Shown: positions 16,176 to 26,007, counted from the stretch's first letter. The stretch is 42,640 bases of DNA from Pseudomonas turukhanskensis (GCF_027922365.1 NZ_BSFN01000026.1:1-42640); one strand, 5' to 3'. The notes: generated from the sequence alone by a model not told the origin. Numbers and translations are program-made.

Positions 16176-17609
16176 TCATTGCAGTTCATAGCGCTGGCGC
16201 AGGCTGGCTGCATAGTCGCGCCACTGCTGCAAAATAATTAGCTGGGAGGCGTTGGCGCCGGCCCAGGCTTGCTGCAAGGCGCTGTCGAAGTCGGCCAGGG
16301 TATTAGGCGCGCCCCATTCTGGCGCAGACAGGCGTTGCTGACAGAATAATCGCCATTGCTGTTGTTCGGCCTCTGACAGGGTGTGTGGAAAGTTTCGCGC
16401 GCGGTAGCGAAATAATAATTCGGGCAAGCGTGCGTCATCGAACGGCCATTGCTCGCGCGCCAATCGCTCGGGCTCGGCATTACGTACTTGTTCACACAAA
16501 CGCCGATCGCGGTCGCCAATAAAGCCGTCATATAACTGTTGTTCGGGATCTTCGCTGGGGCTGAAGTCCTCGCTGGCATACAGGGTTTGCAGTTTGGCCT
16601 GCCAAGTTGCCTGACTGCCCACTAGCTGTGCAGCACGGCTTTCAATCTCGGTCATATTCAGTTGCAAGCGCTGTTTATCTTCTTCACGCAGTACACCCAT
16701 CGGCGCCACCACCGGGCAACGATTGATGTGCACAAGTTTCAATGGCACCGGCAACTGCCCTTCGGCCAATTGCTCACGACGGGTGTAAAGCAATGCGCGC
16801 AAGTTCTCGGCATCAAGATCCAACAAGGGGCTCGGGTCTTGTTGCAAGTCACAGACAATCAATGCGTTGCGATTACGTGGGTGCCAGGCCAACGGCAATA
16901 CCACCGCCAGATAATTACGCGCCGCCGAGAAACGCCCGGATATATGCACCAAGGGTTGCAACAAGCGAACTTGGTCGAGCACCTTCTGTTTGCTGCGCAG
17001 TTGATAGAGGTAGTCGTACAGTTTCGGTTGCTGGTCGCGCACTAACTTGGCCAGGCCAATGGTGGCGCGCACATCGGACAGTGCGTCGTGAGCCTGACCA
17101 TGGTCGATGCCATTGGCGGCCGTCAGGCGTTCGAGTTTGAGGCTGACGCGGCCCTCCTCTTGCGGCCAGTTGATCCCGTCAGGGCGCAGGGCATAGGCGG
17201 TGCGCACCACGTCAATCAGGTCCCAGCGCGTATTGCCGCCCTGCCACTCGCGGGCATAGGGGTCGAAGAAGTTGCGGTACAGGCTGTAACGGGTGACTTC
17301 ATCGTCAAAGCGCAGGCTGTTGTAGCCGGCGCTGCACGTGGCCGGCGTGGCCATTTCGGCGTGCACGCGGGTCATGAAGTCAGCTTCGTCCAGGCCCTGG
17401 GTCGCCAGGCGCTGCGGGGTAATGCCGGTAATCAGGCAGGCCATGGGGTGCGGCAGGATATCGTCGCTGGGCCGGCAGTAGAGGTTTACCGGCGCGCCGA
17501 CTTCATTCAGCGCTTCGTCGGTGCGAATGCCGGCCACCTGCAACGGCCGGTCACTGCGCGGGTCGATGCCGGTGGTTTCATAGTCGTACCAGAAGATGCT
17601 TGCGCTCAC
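16176..17609 (-). CDS. sbcB: Exodeoxyribonuclease I
   Basis: A 477-residue 3'-5' exonuclease specific for single-stranded DNA. The DnaQ-like nuclease fold is at the N-terminus, with Exo I motif FWYDYETTG (Asp9, Glu11) and a later HDALSDV motif giving the catalytic His and Asp. The SH3-like and helical C-terminal domains of the ExoI family follow, and length matches the E. coli protein. It acts in mismatch repair and recombination. It is monocistronic and convergent with mvaT. Confidence 0.95.
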   Translation of the reverse strand: MSASIFWYDYETTGIDPRSDRPLQVAGIRTDEALNEVGAPVNLYCRPSDDILPHPMACLITGITPQRLATQGLDEADFMTRVHAEMATPATCSAGYNSLRFDDEVTRYSLYRNFFDPYAREWQGGNTRWDLIDVVRTAYALRPDGINWPQEEGRVSLKLERLTAANGIDHGQAHDALSDVRATIGLAKLVRDQQPKLYDYLYQLRSKQKVLDQVRLLQPLVHISGRFSAARNYLAVVLPLAWHPRNRNALIVCDLQQDPSPLLDLDAENLRALLYTRREQLAEGQLPVPLKLVHINRCPVVAPMGVLREEDKQRLQLNMTEIESRAAQLVGSQATWQAKLQTLYASEDFSPSEDPEQQLYDGFIGDRDRRLCEQVRNAEPERLAREQWPFDDARLPELLFRYRARNFPHTLSEAEQQQWRLFCQQRLSAPEWGAPNTLADFDSALQQAWAGANASQLIILQQWRDYAASLRQRYELQ

Positions 17610-17818
17610 GGCGGTTCCTTATATACGGCGTCGATAAAAGCCGGCGGCAGTCTAGCACTGGGGAAATGGGCGGCTCATTACCGAGGGTATTGCGAGAAGA
17701 TTAACCGTCAAAGCCAAGAACCTTGATCCGCCGCACAGCCCGCGCAGGCCGTGGTTGTCGGGAGACTGGCCGGTCGCTAGCATGCTGCTACTGGGAAATT
17801 ACTCACAAGGACGTAAAA

Positions 17819-18634
17819 ATGACCGACTCCATTGTCTCCAATCCCTACGCCGTACCCGCCAGCAACCTGCAGGCCCTCCCCGACGCCGCCGGCGTACCTA
17901 CCCTCGAAGAAGCCCTGAGCCGCCGTTACGACTTTGGCATCAGCGATCTGCTGGGCGAAGCCTGGACCCGCACCAAGGGCACCAAAGGCATCATCATCGG
18001 TGGCTTCGTGGTGTTTTACGCCGCACTGTTTGCGGTCATGAATGTGCTCGGCATCCTGCTCACCATTTTTGGCGTGGCCGGTATTGCCGGCATGGGCCTG
18101 CTTGGTGGCGCGGACGACGGCTCGCTGGCCCTGGGTGCCATGGCAGCCTTCTTCTTCGGTTCGATGCTGGTGGGTTTTCTCGCCACCGCCATGGTTTATC
18201 CGTTCCTGGCCGGTATCAATATGGTGGGCATCCGTGCCGCCGCCGGGCAGCCGGTGCGTTTCGGTGAAGTGTTCGCGCACTTCGGTCGCACGGTTCCGGT
18301 GATCATCACCGCGCTGCTGATGACCTTGCTGGTAGTCGTGGGCTACATGTTGTTTGTAGTGCCCGGCATCTACCTTAGCGTGGCGTACATTCTGGCCATT
18401 CCGCTGGTGGTCGAACGTGGCCTGTCGCCATGGCAAGCGCTGGAAGCATCGCGCAAAGCCATCAACCAGCACTGGTTCAAAGTGTTCGGCCTCTTCCTGC
18501 TGCTGGGCGTGCTGATGTCGCTGAGCATGATTCCTTTGGGTATCGGCCTGCTGTGGACCATCCCCTTGATGGTGGTTTCGCTCGGCGTGCTGTACCGCAC
18601 CATCTTCGGCGTCCGCCCGGTGGCAACCAACTGA
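17819..18634 (+). CDS. Multi-pass membrane protein, first gene of the MoxR-associated operon
   Basis: A 271-residue protein. A cytoplasmic N-terminus (about 45 residues) is followed by about six hydrophobic segments in pairs, with a DFGISDLLGEAW motif before the first. The pattern is like DUF975 or glycerophosphodiester phosphodiesterase membrane-domain proteins. The function is unknown. AGGA lies 8 bases before the ATG. It is the first co-directional gene before RDD, SpoIIM-like, DUF4129 and DUF4350 genes, so a role in the same membrane complex is inferred from position only. Confidence 0.8.
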   Translation: MTDSIVSNPYAVPASNLQALPDAAGVPTLEEALSRRYDFGISDLLGEAWTRTKGTKGIIIGGFVVFYAALFAVMNVLGILLTIFGVAGIAGMGLLGGADDGSLALGAMAAFFFGSMLVGFLATAMVYPFLAGINMVGIRAAAGQPVRFGEVFAHFGRTVPVIITALLMTLLVVVGYMLFVVPGIYLSVAYILAIPLVVERGLSPWQALEASRKAINQHWFKVFGLFLLLGVLMSLSMIPLGIGLLWTIPLMVVSLGVLYRTIFGVRPVATN

Positions 18635-18722
18635 GTCGAACCGAACCGGGCCATTTGTGTGGCCCGGTTGCTTCCCAGCCTGCTGCTCGATAGCATCGGG
18701 CTTTCCTCGACGCAGTGCGCCA

Positions 18723-19454
18723 ATGCCCCACTCCCCCGCCCCTGCTATCCAGACAACACCGGTGCCTGGCACCCTGCTGGATACCCGCTTTCATGTGGAA
18801 ACCCCGGAAGGTATCGACCTGGTGATGCGCCCTGCCGGCTTGCTGGTGCGCGCCCTGGCATTTGCCATCGACCTGGCGATTCGCGGGCTGATTCTGGGCG
18901 TGGGGTTTTTCCTGCTTAGCCTGCTTGGGCAACTCGGCATGGGCCTGGGCGCCATCATGTTTTTCCTGGTGAACTGGTGGTACATGGTGCTCTTCGAGGT
19001 GCTCAACCAGGGGCGTTCGCCGGGCAAGCAGTACATGGGCCTGCGGGTGGTGCATGACGACGGCACGCCAATTGGCTGGGCGGCTTCGCTGACGCGCAAC
19101 TTGCTGCGGTTTGTCGATGTGCTGCCCTTTGCCTATGCCTTCGGCATTCTCAGTTGCCTGTACAGCGGCACCTTCAAACGCCTGGGCGATCTGGCCGCCG
19201 GCAGCCTGGTGGTGTACCGCGACACAGCGTTGCAACGCCCGCCGCTGGTGGCTGCCGAACCGCTGCGCGCGCCCTTCCCGTTAAGCCTCAATGAACAGCG
19301 CGCGTTGATGGGTTTCAGTGAACGGCAAGCCGAACTGTCGGCCGCGCGGCGCCAGGAACTGGCGGCCATTCTCGCCGAGCCGTTGCAGGTGCCGGCTGAC
19401 CAGGCCGAACACCAGCTCAACCGCATTGCCAGTGGTTTGCGGGGGCCGGTATGA
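18723..19454 (+). CDS. RDD-domain membrane protein
   Basis: A 243-residue protein with an RDD domain at about 35-180: RALAFAIDLAIRG at the first membrane segment, GRSPGKQYMGLRVV in the middle loop and RLGDLAAGSLVVYR after the last. A cytoplasmic C-terminal tail of about 60 residues is helical. RDD proteins are proposed cation or proton antiporters or scaffold proteins. In MoxR-linked clusters they accompany SpoIIM-like proteins (also Rv3692-Rv3695 of M. tuberculosis, from memory). It overlaps the next gene by 4 bases, indicating translational coupling. Confidence 0.88.
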   Translation: MPHSPAPAIQTTPVPGTLLDTRFHVETPEGIDLVMRPAGLLVRALAFAIDLAIRGLILGVGFFLLSLLGQLGMGLGAIMFFLVNWWYMVLFEVLNQGRSPGKQYMGLRVVHDDGTPIGWAASLTRNLLRFVDVLPFAYAFGILSCLYSGTFKRLGDLAAGSLVVYRDTALQRPPLVAAEPLRAPFPLSLNEQRALMGFSERQAELSAARRQELAAILAEPLQVPADQAEHQLNRIASGLRGPV

Positions 19455-20428
19455 AACAGAGCCTGTTCGAAACCCGCCATCAAGCCGACTGGCAGCGCTT
19501 TACCAGCCTGCTCGATGCCCTGGAGCGCGGCAAAGCCGACCGCCAGGCCAGCCAGACATTTGCCGGCGAGTACCGCCGCCTGTGCCATCACCTGGCCCTG
19601 GCCCAGGAGCGCGGTTACAGCAGCCACCTGATCGATCAGCTGCAACTGTTGGCCATGCGCGGCCATCAGCAGTTCTACCGCCACCGCAGCCACCTGGGCG
19701 CGCAGATCATTGCCTTTGTGCTCGGCGGCTTCGCCCGGCTGGTGCGTGAGGAATGGCGCACGGTGTTGCTGGCGACCTTGATGTTTTTCGGCAGCCTGAT
19801 TCTGATGGGCGTGCTGGTGTATGTGTTTCCCGACCTAATCTACAGCGTGATGGCCCCCGATCAGGTTTCCGACATGGAGCGCATGTACGACCCCGAAGCG
19901 CGGCGCATCGGCCGCAGTGAACGCGACGCCGGTGACGACTGGATGATGTTCGGCTACTACATCATGAACAACATCGGCATCTCCTTTCAGACCTTTGCCA
20001 GTGGGTTGCTGTTTGGTTTGGGCAGCCTGTTTTTCCTGCTTTTCAACGGCCTGACCATCGGCGCCGTGGCCGGCCATCTGACACAAGTGGGTTACACCGA
20101 AACCTTCTGGTCGTTTGTGATTGGCCATGGCGCCTTCGAACTCACCGGCATCGTGTTCTCTGGCGCGGCCGGCCTGAAGATGGGCTGGGCGCTGCTGGCG
20201 CCGGGCCGTTTTACCCGTGCCGAAGCCTTGCGCCTGGCTGCCGGGCGCGCCGTGCAGCTGGTGGCCGGGGTGATTCTGTTTTTGCTGATCGCCGCGTTTA
20301 TCGAGGCGTACTGGTCGTCGATGACCTTCACCACGCCGCTGGTGAAATACATCGTGGGTGCCGGGTTGTGGACCTTCGTGTTGAGCTATTTCGTGTTTGC
20401 CGGCCGGGGTGCCCATGCGCCTGACTGA
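19451..20428 (+). CDS. SpoIIM/DUF95-family membrane protein
   Basis: A 325-residue protein. The soluble helical N-terminus (about 1-95) is followed by about five membrane segments with the conserved NNIGISFQTFASGLLFGLGS and GHGAFELTGIVFSGAAGL motifs of the stage II sporulation protein M family. In non-sporulating bacteria these sit beside MoxR and DUF58 genes and probably organise an envelope assembly. The start overlaps the RDD gene (ATGA). Its stop overlaps the following gene by 14 bases. Confidence 0.9.
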   Translation: MKQSLFETRHQADWQRFTSLLDALERGKADRQASQTFAGEYRRLCHHLALAQERGYSSHLIDQLQLLAMRGHQQFYRHRSHLGAQIIAFVLGGFARLVREEWRTVLLATLMFFGSLILMGVLVYVFPDLIYSVMAPDQVSDMERMYDPEARRIGRSERDAGDDWMMFGYYIMNNIGISFQTFASGLLFGLGSLFFLLFNGLTIGAVAGHLTQVGYTETFWSFVIGHGAFELTGIVFSGAAGLKMGWALLAPGRFTRAEALRLAAGRAVQLVAGVILFLLIAAFIEAYWSSMTFTTPLVKYIVGAGLWTFVLSYFVFAGRGAHAPD

Positions 20429-22004
20429 TGCCAGCGTAGCGATTCGCCCGCGCAGCAATTGGGAAGCCATCGACCTCGGCGTGCTGCTGGCGCGCCAACA
20501 CCTGCGCCTGCTGTTCTGCAGTTGGTTGGTGATTACCGTGCCGGTGTTTGTGTTGCTCACTGCGGTGTTGTGGCAATTCCCCAGCCTGTCGATATTTCTG
20601 TTCTGGTTGCTCAAACCGGCCTTCGACCGCCTGCCGCTGCACGTGCTGTCCCAGGCCTTGTTTGGCAATGTGCCAAGCGTGAAGCAGGCCGTCAAAGCCT
20701 GGCCACGTCTGCTCAAACCCCAACTAGTAAAAAGCCTGACCTGGCGCCGCCTGAGCCTGACCCGCAGCTTCGACTTGCCGGTCATGCAACTCGAAGGCCT
20801 GAACGGCGAGGCCCGCAGCAAGCGCCTGGTGGTGCTTGGCCAGCGCAGCACCGGCGCTGCCACGTGGCTGACGGTGCTCGGCGTGCATGTGGAAAGCGCC
20901 TTGGTACTGGGCCTGAGCGCGCTGTTTTACCTGCTGCTGCCGCAACAGATGAAAACCGACTGGGACTGGCAAAGCCTGATCAACCCGCAAGCCGGGCAAT
21001 GGCTGTGGCTGGAGCACTTGTCCAACGCCGGCTACGTGCTGGTACTGGCGGTGTGGGAACCCATTTACGTCGCCTGCGGCTTCACCCTTTACCTGAACCG
21101 GCGCACCACGCTGGAAAGCTGGGACATCGAACTGACCTTCCGCCGCCTGCGCCAACGCCTGACCGGCATCGCCTATGTGTTGGTACTCGGCTTTGCTGCC
21201 TTGCTGCTGCAAATGCCCAACGCGGCCTGGGCCGCCGACAAACCCGAGCCCGTCGGCAGCTGCCCGATACCTTTTGACGACCCCGTCGGCCCGAGCAAGG
21301 ACCGCCTGCTGAACCAGTCCCTGACCAGCAAGGCCGCACAAGCCAGTATCGACAAGATTCTCGACCAGCCGCCCTTCGAAAACCGCGAGACGGTGACCCG
21401 TTGGCGCTTCGGTGAAGACAGCAAAAAAGCAGAGAAAAAGAAAGACAGCAGTTCTGACTCGGCGCTGGTCGATGGCCTGAAAAAACTGATCGAGGCCTGG
21501 CAGGGCTTGAAGTGGGTGGCTGTGGTGGTCGAGGTCGTGCTCTGGGGCGCCGTGATTGCCCTGGTTGCGCTGTTGATCTGGCGTTACCGCGAGTGGCTGA
21601 CCATCTTTACCGGGCGCCTGTCGCTGCCCAAACGGCAGAAACGCGAAGTGCCGAGCATGTTGTTCGGCCTGGACGTGGCCCCCGAAAGCCTGCCCGAAGA
21701 CGTCGCCAGCGCAGTCGAACGCCTATGGGCTGAACAGCCGCGCGAAGCCCTCGGCCTGCTGTACCGCGCCCTGCTCAGCCGCCTGTTGCACGACTACCAC
21801 CTGCCGCTCAAAGGCTCGCACACCGAAGGCGAAGTGCAGCAGTTGGTGCTCAACCTTGAACACAATGACCTGAGCCGCTTTACCCAGGTGCTCACGCGCC
21901 ACTGGCAAAACCTTGCCTATGGCCATCAGGCGCCGCCGGACAGCCTCAAACGCGGGCTATGTGAAGGCTGGCGGCGGTTGTTCCAGACGGGAGCGCAGGC
22001 ATGA
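20415..22004 (+). CDS. DUF4129-domain membrane protein
   Basis: A 529-residue protein. Several N-terminal membrane segments (about 30-50, 140-165, 205-225 and 250-275) are followed by a periplasmic stretch with a Lys/Ser-rich spacer, one more membrane segment (about 370-395) and a C-terminal DUF4129 domain (VERLWAEQPREALGLLYRALLSRLL). DUF4129 often occurs fused or next to transglutaminase-like proteins in MoxR-DUF58 clusters; no transglutaminase motif is visible here. The ATG within the end of the previous gene is preferred; a GTG 6 bases earlier is possible. Confidence 0.85.
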   Translation: MRLTDASVAIRPRSNWEAIDLGVLLARQHLRLLFCSWLVITVPVFVLLTAVLWQFPSLSIFLFWLLKPAFDRLPLHVLSQALFGNVPSVKQAVKAWPRLLKPQLVKSLTWRRLSLTRSFDLPVMQLEGLNGEARSKRLVVLGQRSTGAATWLTVLGVHVESALVLGLSALFYLLLPQQMKTDWDWQSLINPQAGQWLWLEHLSNAGYVLVLAVWEPIYVACGFTLYLNRRTTLESWDIELTFRRLRQRLTGIAYVLVLGFAALLLQMPNAAWAADKPEPVGSCPIPFDDPVGPSKDRLLNQSLTSKAAQASIDKILDQPPFENRETVTRWRFGEDSKKAEKKKDSSSDSALVDGLKKLIEAWQGLKWVAVVVEVVLWGAVIALVALLIWRYREWLTIFTGRLSLPKRQKREVPSMLFGLDVAPESLPEDVASAVERLWAEQPREALGLLYRALLSRLLHDYHLPLKGSHTEGEVQQLVLNLEHNDLSRFTQVLTRHWQNLAYGHQAPPDSLKRGLCEGWRRLFQTGAQA

Positions 22005-23266
22005 CCAGGCGCACCGCGTTCGCCCTCGGGGCGGTACTTTTCCTGCTGCTGGGTTTGACGGCCGTGTATGTGCTGAGCCAAGTCACCCCGTACCAGAAAG
22101 AAATCAAACACGGCCCCTCGCCGGAAGTGGGCGCCGACCCGTACCTGGCGGCCGAAAGCTTTCTCAAGGAACGCAACATCAGCGTGCAGCGTGCCGACAA
22201 CGTGCATGTGCTGAGCACCTTGCCCAGCCAGGGCCACACCCTGTTGCTGCTGGCCAGCCGCGAAAACATGACGCCACGCCAGACCGAAAACGTGCTGGCC
22301 TGGACCGCCAAGGGCGGGCATGTACTGGTGGTCGCCGAGTCGTTGTGGGACGAAGAAGAAGGCAAAAGCGACGACCTGCTGCTCGACAAACTGGGCATTC
22401 ACCAATTGCTTACCGAAGACCTCGACAAGGACACCGACGCCAAGGCCGAAGGCGATGAGGACAGTGAGCAAAGCGAAGAAAGCGACGAACCCAGCGATGA
22501 ATCGGCTGCCGAAACACCGGTGCCCGGAGAAGAGCACAGCGATGCAGACCTCGACCGTTATCCGTCGCTGACCAAGCTGTATCTGGAAAACGAAGAAGCG
22601 CCGGCGTACGTCAACTTCGATACCGACTACCACCTGTTCGACGCCAAGAACCAGGCCCAGGCCTGGGCCAACAGTGCCGACTCCACCCATATGCTGCAGC
22701 TGAACTACGGCGACGGCCTGGTGACAGTACTGACCGACACCTGGATCTGGCAGAACGACGGAATTGCCGATTACGACAACGCCTGGCTGCTCTGGTACCT
22801 GACCCAGGACAGCAAAGTCACCCTGCTCTACCGCGCCGACCGCGACGACCTGCTCACCCTGCTGTGGCGCAACTTCCCGGAAGCACTGGCCGCCCTGGCG
22901 CTGCTGATCGTACTGGTGCTGTGGGCCAATGGCCGCCGCCAGGGGCCGTTGCTGGCACCGGCCAACCTGGCCCGTCGGCAACTGCAAGAGCACCTGCGCG
23001 CCAGCGCTGACTTCCTGCGCCGCACCAGCGGCCCACAGAGTTTGCTGCAAGGTTTGCAACGGGATATCCAGCGCCAGGCACGGCGCCGACACCCCGGTTT
23101 TGAACGCCTGGATATTGCCACGCAGTGGCAAATCCTTGGCCGCCTCAGTCGCTTACCTAGCAGTGCCATTAGCCAAGCCATGCGCCCGCTGCCAACACAG
23201 CGAATGTCCGCCACCGAATTCACCCGTCAGGTCGCCCACCTGCAAACCCTCAGGAATGCCTTGTAA
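22001..23266 (+). CDS. DUF4350-domain membrane-anchored protein
   Basis: A 421-residue protein. An N-terminal membrane anchor (about 7-27) precedes a periplasmic DUF4350/GATase-like region (45-290). This region is interrupted by an acidic low-complexity loop (about 140-190, runs of Glu, Asp and Ser). A second membrane segment (about 292-308) leads to a basic cytoplasmic tail. It overlaps the preceding gene by 4 bases. Its stop is 9 bases from the end of the convergent ydfG-like gene, with no terminator between. In PAO1 the next gene would be the MoxR ATPase; here that gene is 12 kb away. Confidence 0.85.
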   Translation: MTRRTAFALGAVLFLLLGLTAVYVLSQVTPYQKEIKHGPSPEVGADPYLAAESFLKERNISVQRADNVHVLSTLPSQGHTLLLLASRENMTPRQTENVLAWTAKGGHVLVVAESLWDEEEGKSDDLLLDKLGIHQLLTEDLDKDTDAKAEGDEDSEQSEESDEPSDESAAETPVPGEEHSDADLDRYPSLTKLYLENEEAPAYVNFDTDYHLFDAKNQAQAWANSADSTHMLQLNYGDGLVTVLTDTWIWQNDGIADYDNAWLLWYLTQDSKVTLLYRADRDDLLTLLWRNFPEALAALALLIVLVLWANGRRQGPLLAPANLARRQLQEHLRASADFLRRTSGPQSLLQGLQRDIQRQARRRHPGFERLDIATQWQILGRLSRLPSSAISQAMRPLPTQRMSATEFTRQVAHLQTLRNAL

Positions 23267-23275
23267 GCCTCGTCT

Positions 23276-24037
23276 CTAGGCGTCGCGATCGATGGCGTAT
23301 GCCGCCCAGGCCTGACGTGTGGGCACCACTTCCAGGCGGTTGATATTGATGTGATCGGGCAGGTTGCAGACGTAGAAAATCTGCTCGGCAACGTCTTCGG
23401 CAGTCAGGGGCGTGGTGCTGCCGTACAGGGCGTCCGAAGCGGCCTGGTTACCGTGGGTGCGCACCAGGGTGAACTCGGTTTCGGCAATGCCGGGGGCGAT
23501 ATCAGTCACCCGCACGCCGCTGGCGATCAGGTCGCAGCGCAGGTTGTAGCTGAACTGCTGGACGAAGGCCTTGCTCGCGCCATACACGTGACCGCCCGGG
23601 TACGGCCACGCGCCTGCCACCGAACCGATATTGACGATGCTCGCGCCCTGGCCGGTTTCCAGCAGGCTGGGCAGCAGCGCATGGGTGACGTTGACCAGAC
23701 CGGTAATATTGGTGTCGATCATGGTGTGCCAGTCGGGCAAGGCCACGGTTTGCGCCGGCTGCGGCGCGAGTGCCAGGCCGGCGTTGTTGATCAGCGCGCG
23801 AATGCGTTGAAAGCCGGGCGGCAAGGTGGCGACGGCTTGTTGCACGGCGTCGGCGTCACGCACATCCAGCTGGACGACGTGCACCGGCACCTGCGCGCTC
23901 AGTTCATCCTGCAGCGCCAACAGCCGCTCCAGGCGCCGCCCTGTGATAATCAGCGTCCAGCCGGCTGCGGCAAAACGCCGGGCCGTAGCGCGGCCGAAAC
24001 CGGACGTGGCGCCGGTGATAAAAACAACGTGGCTCAT
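23276..24037 (-). CDS. ydfG: YdfG-like short-chain dehydrogenase (3-hydroxypropionate/serine type)
   Basis: A 253-residue classical SDR. The cofactor motif is TGATSGFG (8-15), NNAG is near 84-87, and the catalytic triad is Ser139, Tyr152 and Lys156 (YGASK). It closely resembles E. coli YdfG, an NADP-dependent enzyme that reduces malonic semialdehyde to 3-hydroxypropionate and also oxidises serine and threonine. As last gene of the rut operon it would back up RutE in removing the toxic end product of uracil breakdown. It starts 19 bases after rutF. The symbol is by similarity and context. Confidence 0.85.
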   Translation of the reverse strand: MSHVVFITGATSGFGRATARRFAAAGWTLIITGRRLERLLALQDELSAQVPVHVVQLDVRDADAVQQAVATLPPGFQRIRALINNAGLALAPQPAQTVALPDWHTMIDTNITGLVNVTHALLPSLLETGQGASIVNIGSVAGAWPYPGGHVYGASKAFVQQFSYNLRCDLIASGVRVTDIAPGIAETEFTLVRTHGNQAASDALYGSTTPLTAEDVAEQIFYVCNLPDHININRLEVVPTRQAWAAYAIDRDA

Positions 24038-24056
24038 GACATCCTCATCGGCGCGT

Positions 24057-24587
24057 TCAGCAGCTGGCCTGCAGCTCGTGATACTGGCGATTGAAATAAA
24101 TCAGGCTGTGCGCCTGTGCGCTGCTGTGGATGGCCAGCACGTCACAGATCAGCACGTCGTGAGTGCCGACTTCGGTGATCTGCCGCAGGCGGCAATCGAA
24201 GGACACGCTGGCCTGTTCCATTACCGGCGAGCCGGACACGCCGGTCTGCCAGCTAGCGGCGGCGAAGCGCTCAGCCATCGAGGTCTTGCCGCCGAACAGA
24301 TTGGAAATGTCCTGATGGCCGGCGCCCAGCACGTTGACGCACAGCACCGCGTTGCGCTTGAAAGTTTCGTACACCGAGGCGCTGCGGTTCAGGCACACCA
24401 GCAGGCTCGGCGGCTCATCGCTGACGCTGCACACCGCCGAGGCGGTAAAGCCCGCGCGGCCCGCCGGGCCGTCGGTGGTGATGATATTGACGGCAGCGCC
24501 GAGGCGCGCCATGGCACTGCGAAAGTCGGCTTTGCTGGGGGCATCGGCCGCCGGGGGGCAGAACGTTTGGGCAAGGTTGCTGGACAT
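24057..24587 (-). CDS. rutF: Flavin reductase of the Rut pyrimidine pathway
   Basis: A 176-residue flavin:NADH reductase of the HpaC/RutF family. The flavin-binding core spans about 22-170 (FRSAMARLGAAVNIITTDGPAGRAGFTASAVCSVS, written here in part as its recognition region, residues 22-56). It regenerates FMNH2 for the monooxygenase RutA. It lies 29 bases after rutE and before the ydfG-like gene, within one unbroken operon. Confidence 0.9.
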   Translation of the reverse strand: MSSNLAQTFCPPAADAPSKADFRSAMARLGAAVNIITTDGPAGRAGFTASAVCSVSDEPPSLLVCLNRSASVYETFKRNAVLCVNVLGAGHQDISNLFGGKTSMAERFAAASWQTGVSGSPVMEQASVSFDCRLRQITEVGTHDVLICDVLAIHSSAQAHSLIYFNRQYHELQASC

Positions 24588-24616
24588 GATCGTTCACCGC
24601 ATTTTTCGGGTTGGTT

Positions 24617-25207
24617 TCAGAGCAGTTGGCAGGCGTCTTCAAAGGCCAGGCGCGGCAAGCGGCCGAAGAGTTTCTCCGGGTTGCCGTAGCCGAGGTTGAC
24701 GATGAAGTTGGCGGTCCAGGTGCTACCGGCGAAGAACTCGGCGTTGACCTGGCGGGTGTCGAAGCCGGACAGCGCGCCCACGTCCAGCCCCAGCGCGCGG
24801 GCGGCCATGATCAGGTACGCGCCCTGCAGCGAGCCATTGCGAAAGGCGGTTTCGTGCGCGGCCTCGGGGCTGTGGGTAAACCAGCTCTTGGCGTCGGCAT
24901 GCGGAAACAGTGCGGGCAGGTGCTCGTAGAACGCCGTGTCCCAGGCAACGATCACGCTGACCGGCGCCGTCATGGTCTTTTCCAGGTTGCCCTTGGACAG
25001 CGCTGGCGCCAGGCGCTCCTTGGCGGCTGGCGTGCGCAGAAATACAAACCGTGCAGGCGAGCAGTTGGCCGAGGTAGGCGCCATTTTCATCAGGTCGTAC
25101 AGCTGGCGCAGTACATCGTCAGCGATGGGCTGGTCGGTCCAGCCGTTGTGGCTGCGGGCGGCGCTGAACAGGCTGGCCAGCGCGGCATCATGCAGGGGTT
25201 GGCTCAT
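24617..25207 (-). CDS. rutE: Malonic semialdehyde reductase RutE
   Basis: A 196-residue nitroreductase-fold protein (RSHNGWTDQPI near the start, PTSANCSPARFVF at the FMN site). It resembles E. coli RutE, which reduces malonic semialdehyde to 3-hydroxypropionate with NADH. The start overlaps the end of rutD by 4 bases. Confidence 0.9.
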   Translation of the reverse strand: MSQPLHDAALASLFSAARSHNGWTDQPIADDVLRQLYDLMKMAPTSANCSPARFVFLRTPAAKERLAPALSKGNLEKTMTAPVSVIVAWDTAFYEHLPALFPHADAKSWFTHSPEAAHETAFRNGSLQGAYLIMAARALGLDVGALSGFDTRQVNAEFFAGSTWTANFIVNLGYGNPEKLFGRLPRLAFEDACQLL

Positions 25208-26007
25208 GGTTCAAGTACCTGTGACTGAGCGGCAAGAAAGGTCAGCAAGCGCGCATTGAACGCACTGGCGGCAGTAATGTTGTGGGCATGGGCGCCATGG
25301 TCGACGCTGTGCAACTGCGCGTTGGGCAAGCCCTCGGCGAGCTGCTGCGAGCAGGTCCAGGGCACCAGCACGTCGTCCTTGGCCACCGACACCAGCGTGG
25401 CCACGCCGATCTCGGCGAGCCGCGCGCTGATATCGAAGCGCCGCAGCGCGGCAATGCGCGCCTTCATGGTGGCGGCGCCTGGGAAGTGCGCGGCGGCGTG
25501 GTCGACCTCGGCCTGCACCTGCTCGGCATGGGCTGCACACCAGCTGGCGGGGTAGAGAAAAATCGGCTGCGCCTCGACATAGGCGCGCGGGCCGACGGCG
25601 TCGAGCAGCGCCAGGCGCGCCTCGAAGCAGCGCGCCGAATGTGGGTTGGGTGCAGCCCAGGCGTTGATCAGGGTCAGGCTGCGCACGCGCTCGGGGAAAT
25701 CGAGCGCCAGCTGCAAGCCGGCCAGCCCACCGAGCGCATGGCCGATCAGGTGGCAGGCGCGGGTGTGCGTGGCCTCCAGCACCTCGCCAATATCGGCGGC
25801 CATGTCAGCAATGCTGTAGTGCGCCGGCAGCGCCTCACGGCTGCGGCCGGTGCCGCGCTGGTCATAGGCGATGACCTTGTAGCCCGCCTCGACCAGCACC
25901 GGAATCAGCCCCGTCCAGTAGCCCGCCGACCCGCCGAGCCCGGACGACAGCAGCACCGCCTGCCCACCGGCAGGCCCGTGAACCTCGTGGTACAGGGCGC
26001 TGTTCAC
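25204..26007 (-). CDS. rutD: RutD, alpha/beta-hydrolase-like aminoacrylate protein
   Basis: A 267-residue alpha/beta-hydrolase fold. The usual nucleophile elbow GxSxG reads GHALGG, with Ala91 in place of Ser. E. coli RutD has the same Ala (from memory), so this is a family trait and not a lesion. RutD speeds hydrolysis of aminoacrylate or carbamate to malonic semialdehyde. Overlaps of 4 bases with rutC and rutE show tight coupling. Confidence 0.9.
   Translation of the reverse strand: MNSALYHEVHGPAGGQAVLLSSGLGGSAGYWTGLIPVLVEAGYKVIAYDQRGTGRSREALPAHYSIADMAADIGEVLEATHTRACHLIGHALGGLAGLQLALDFPERVRSLTLINAWAAPNPHSARCFEARLALLDAVGPRAYVEAQPIFLYPASWCAAHAEQVQAEVDHAAAHFPGAATMKARIAALRRFDISARLAEIGVATLVSVAKDDVLVPWTCSQQLAEGLPNAQLHSVDHGAHAHNITAASAFNARLLTFLAAQSQVLEP

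Noticed and set aside
25735..25740. RutD as a broken hydrolase because Ser is replaced by Ala
   Set aside because: The E. coli homologue has the same Ala, so it is normal for the family.
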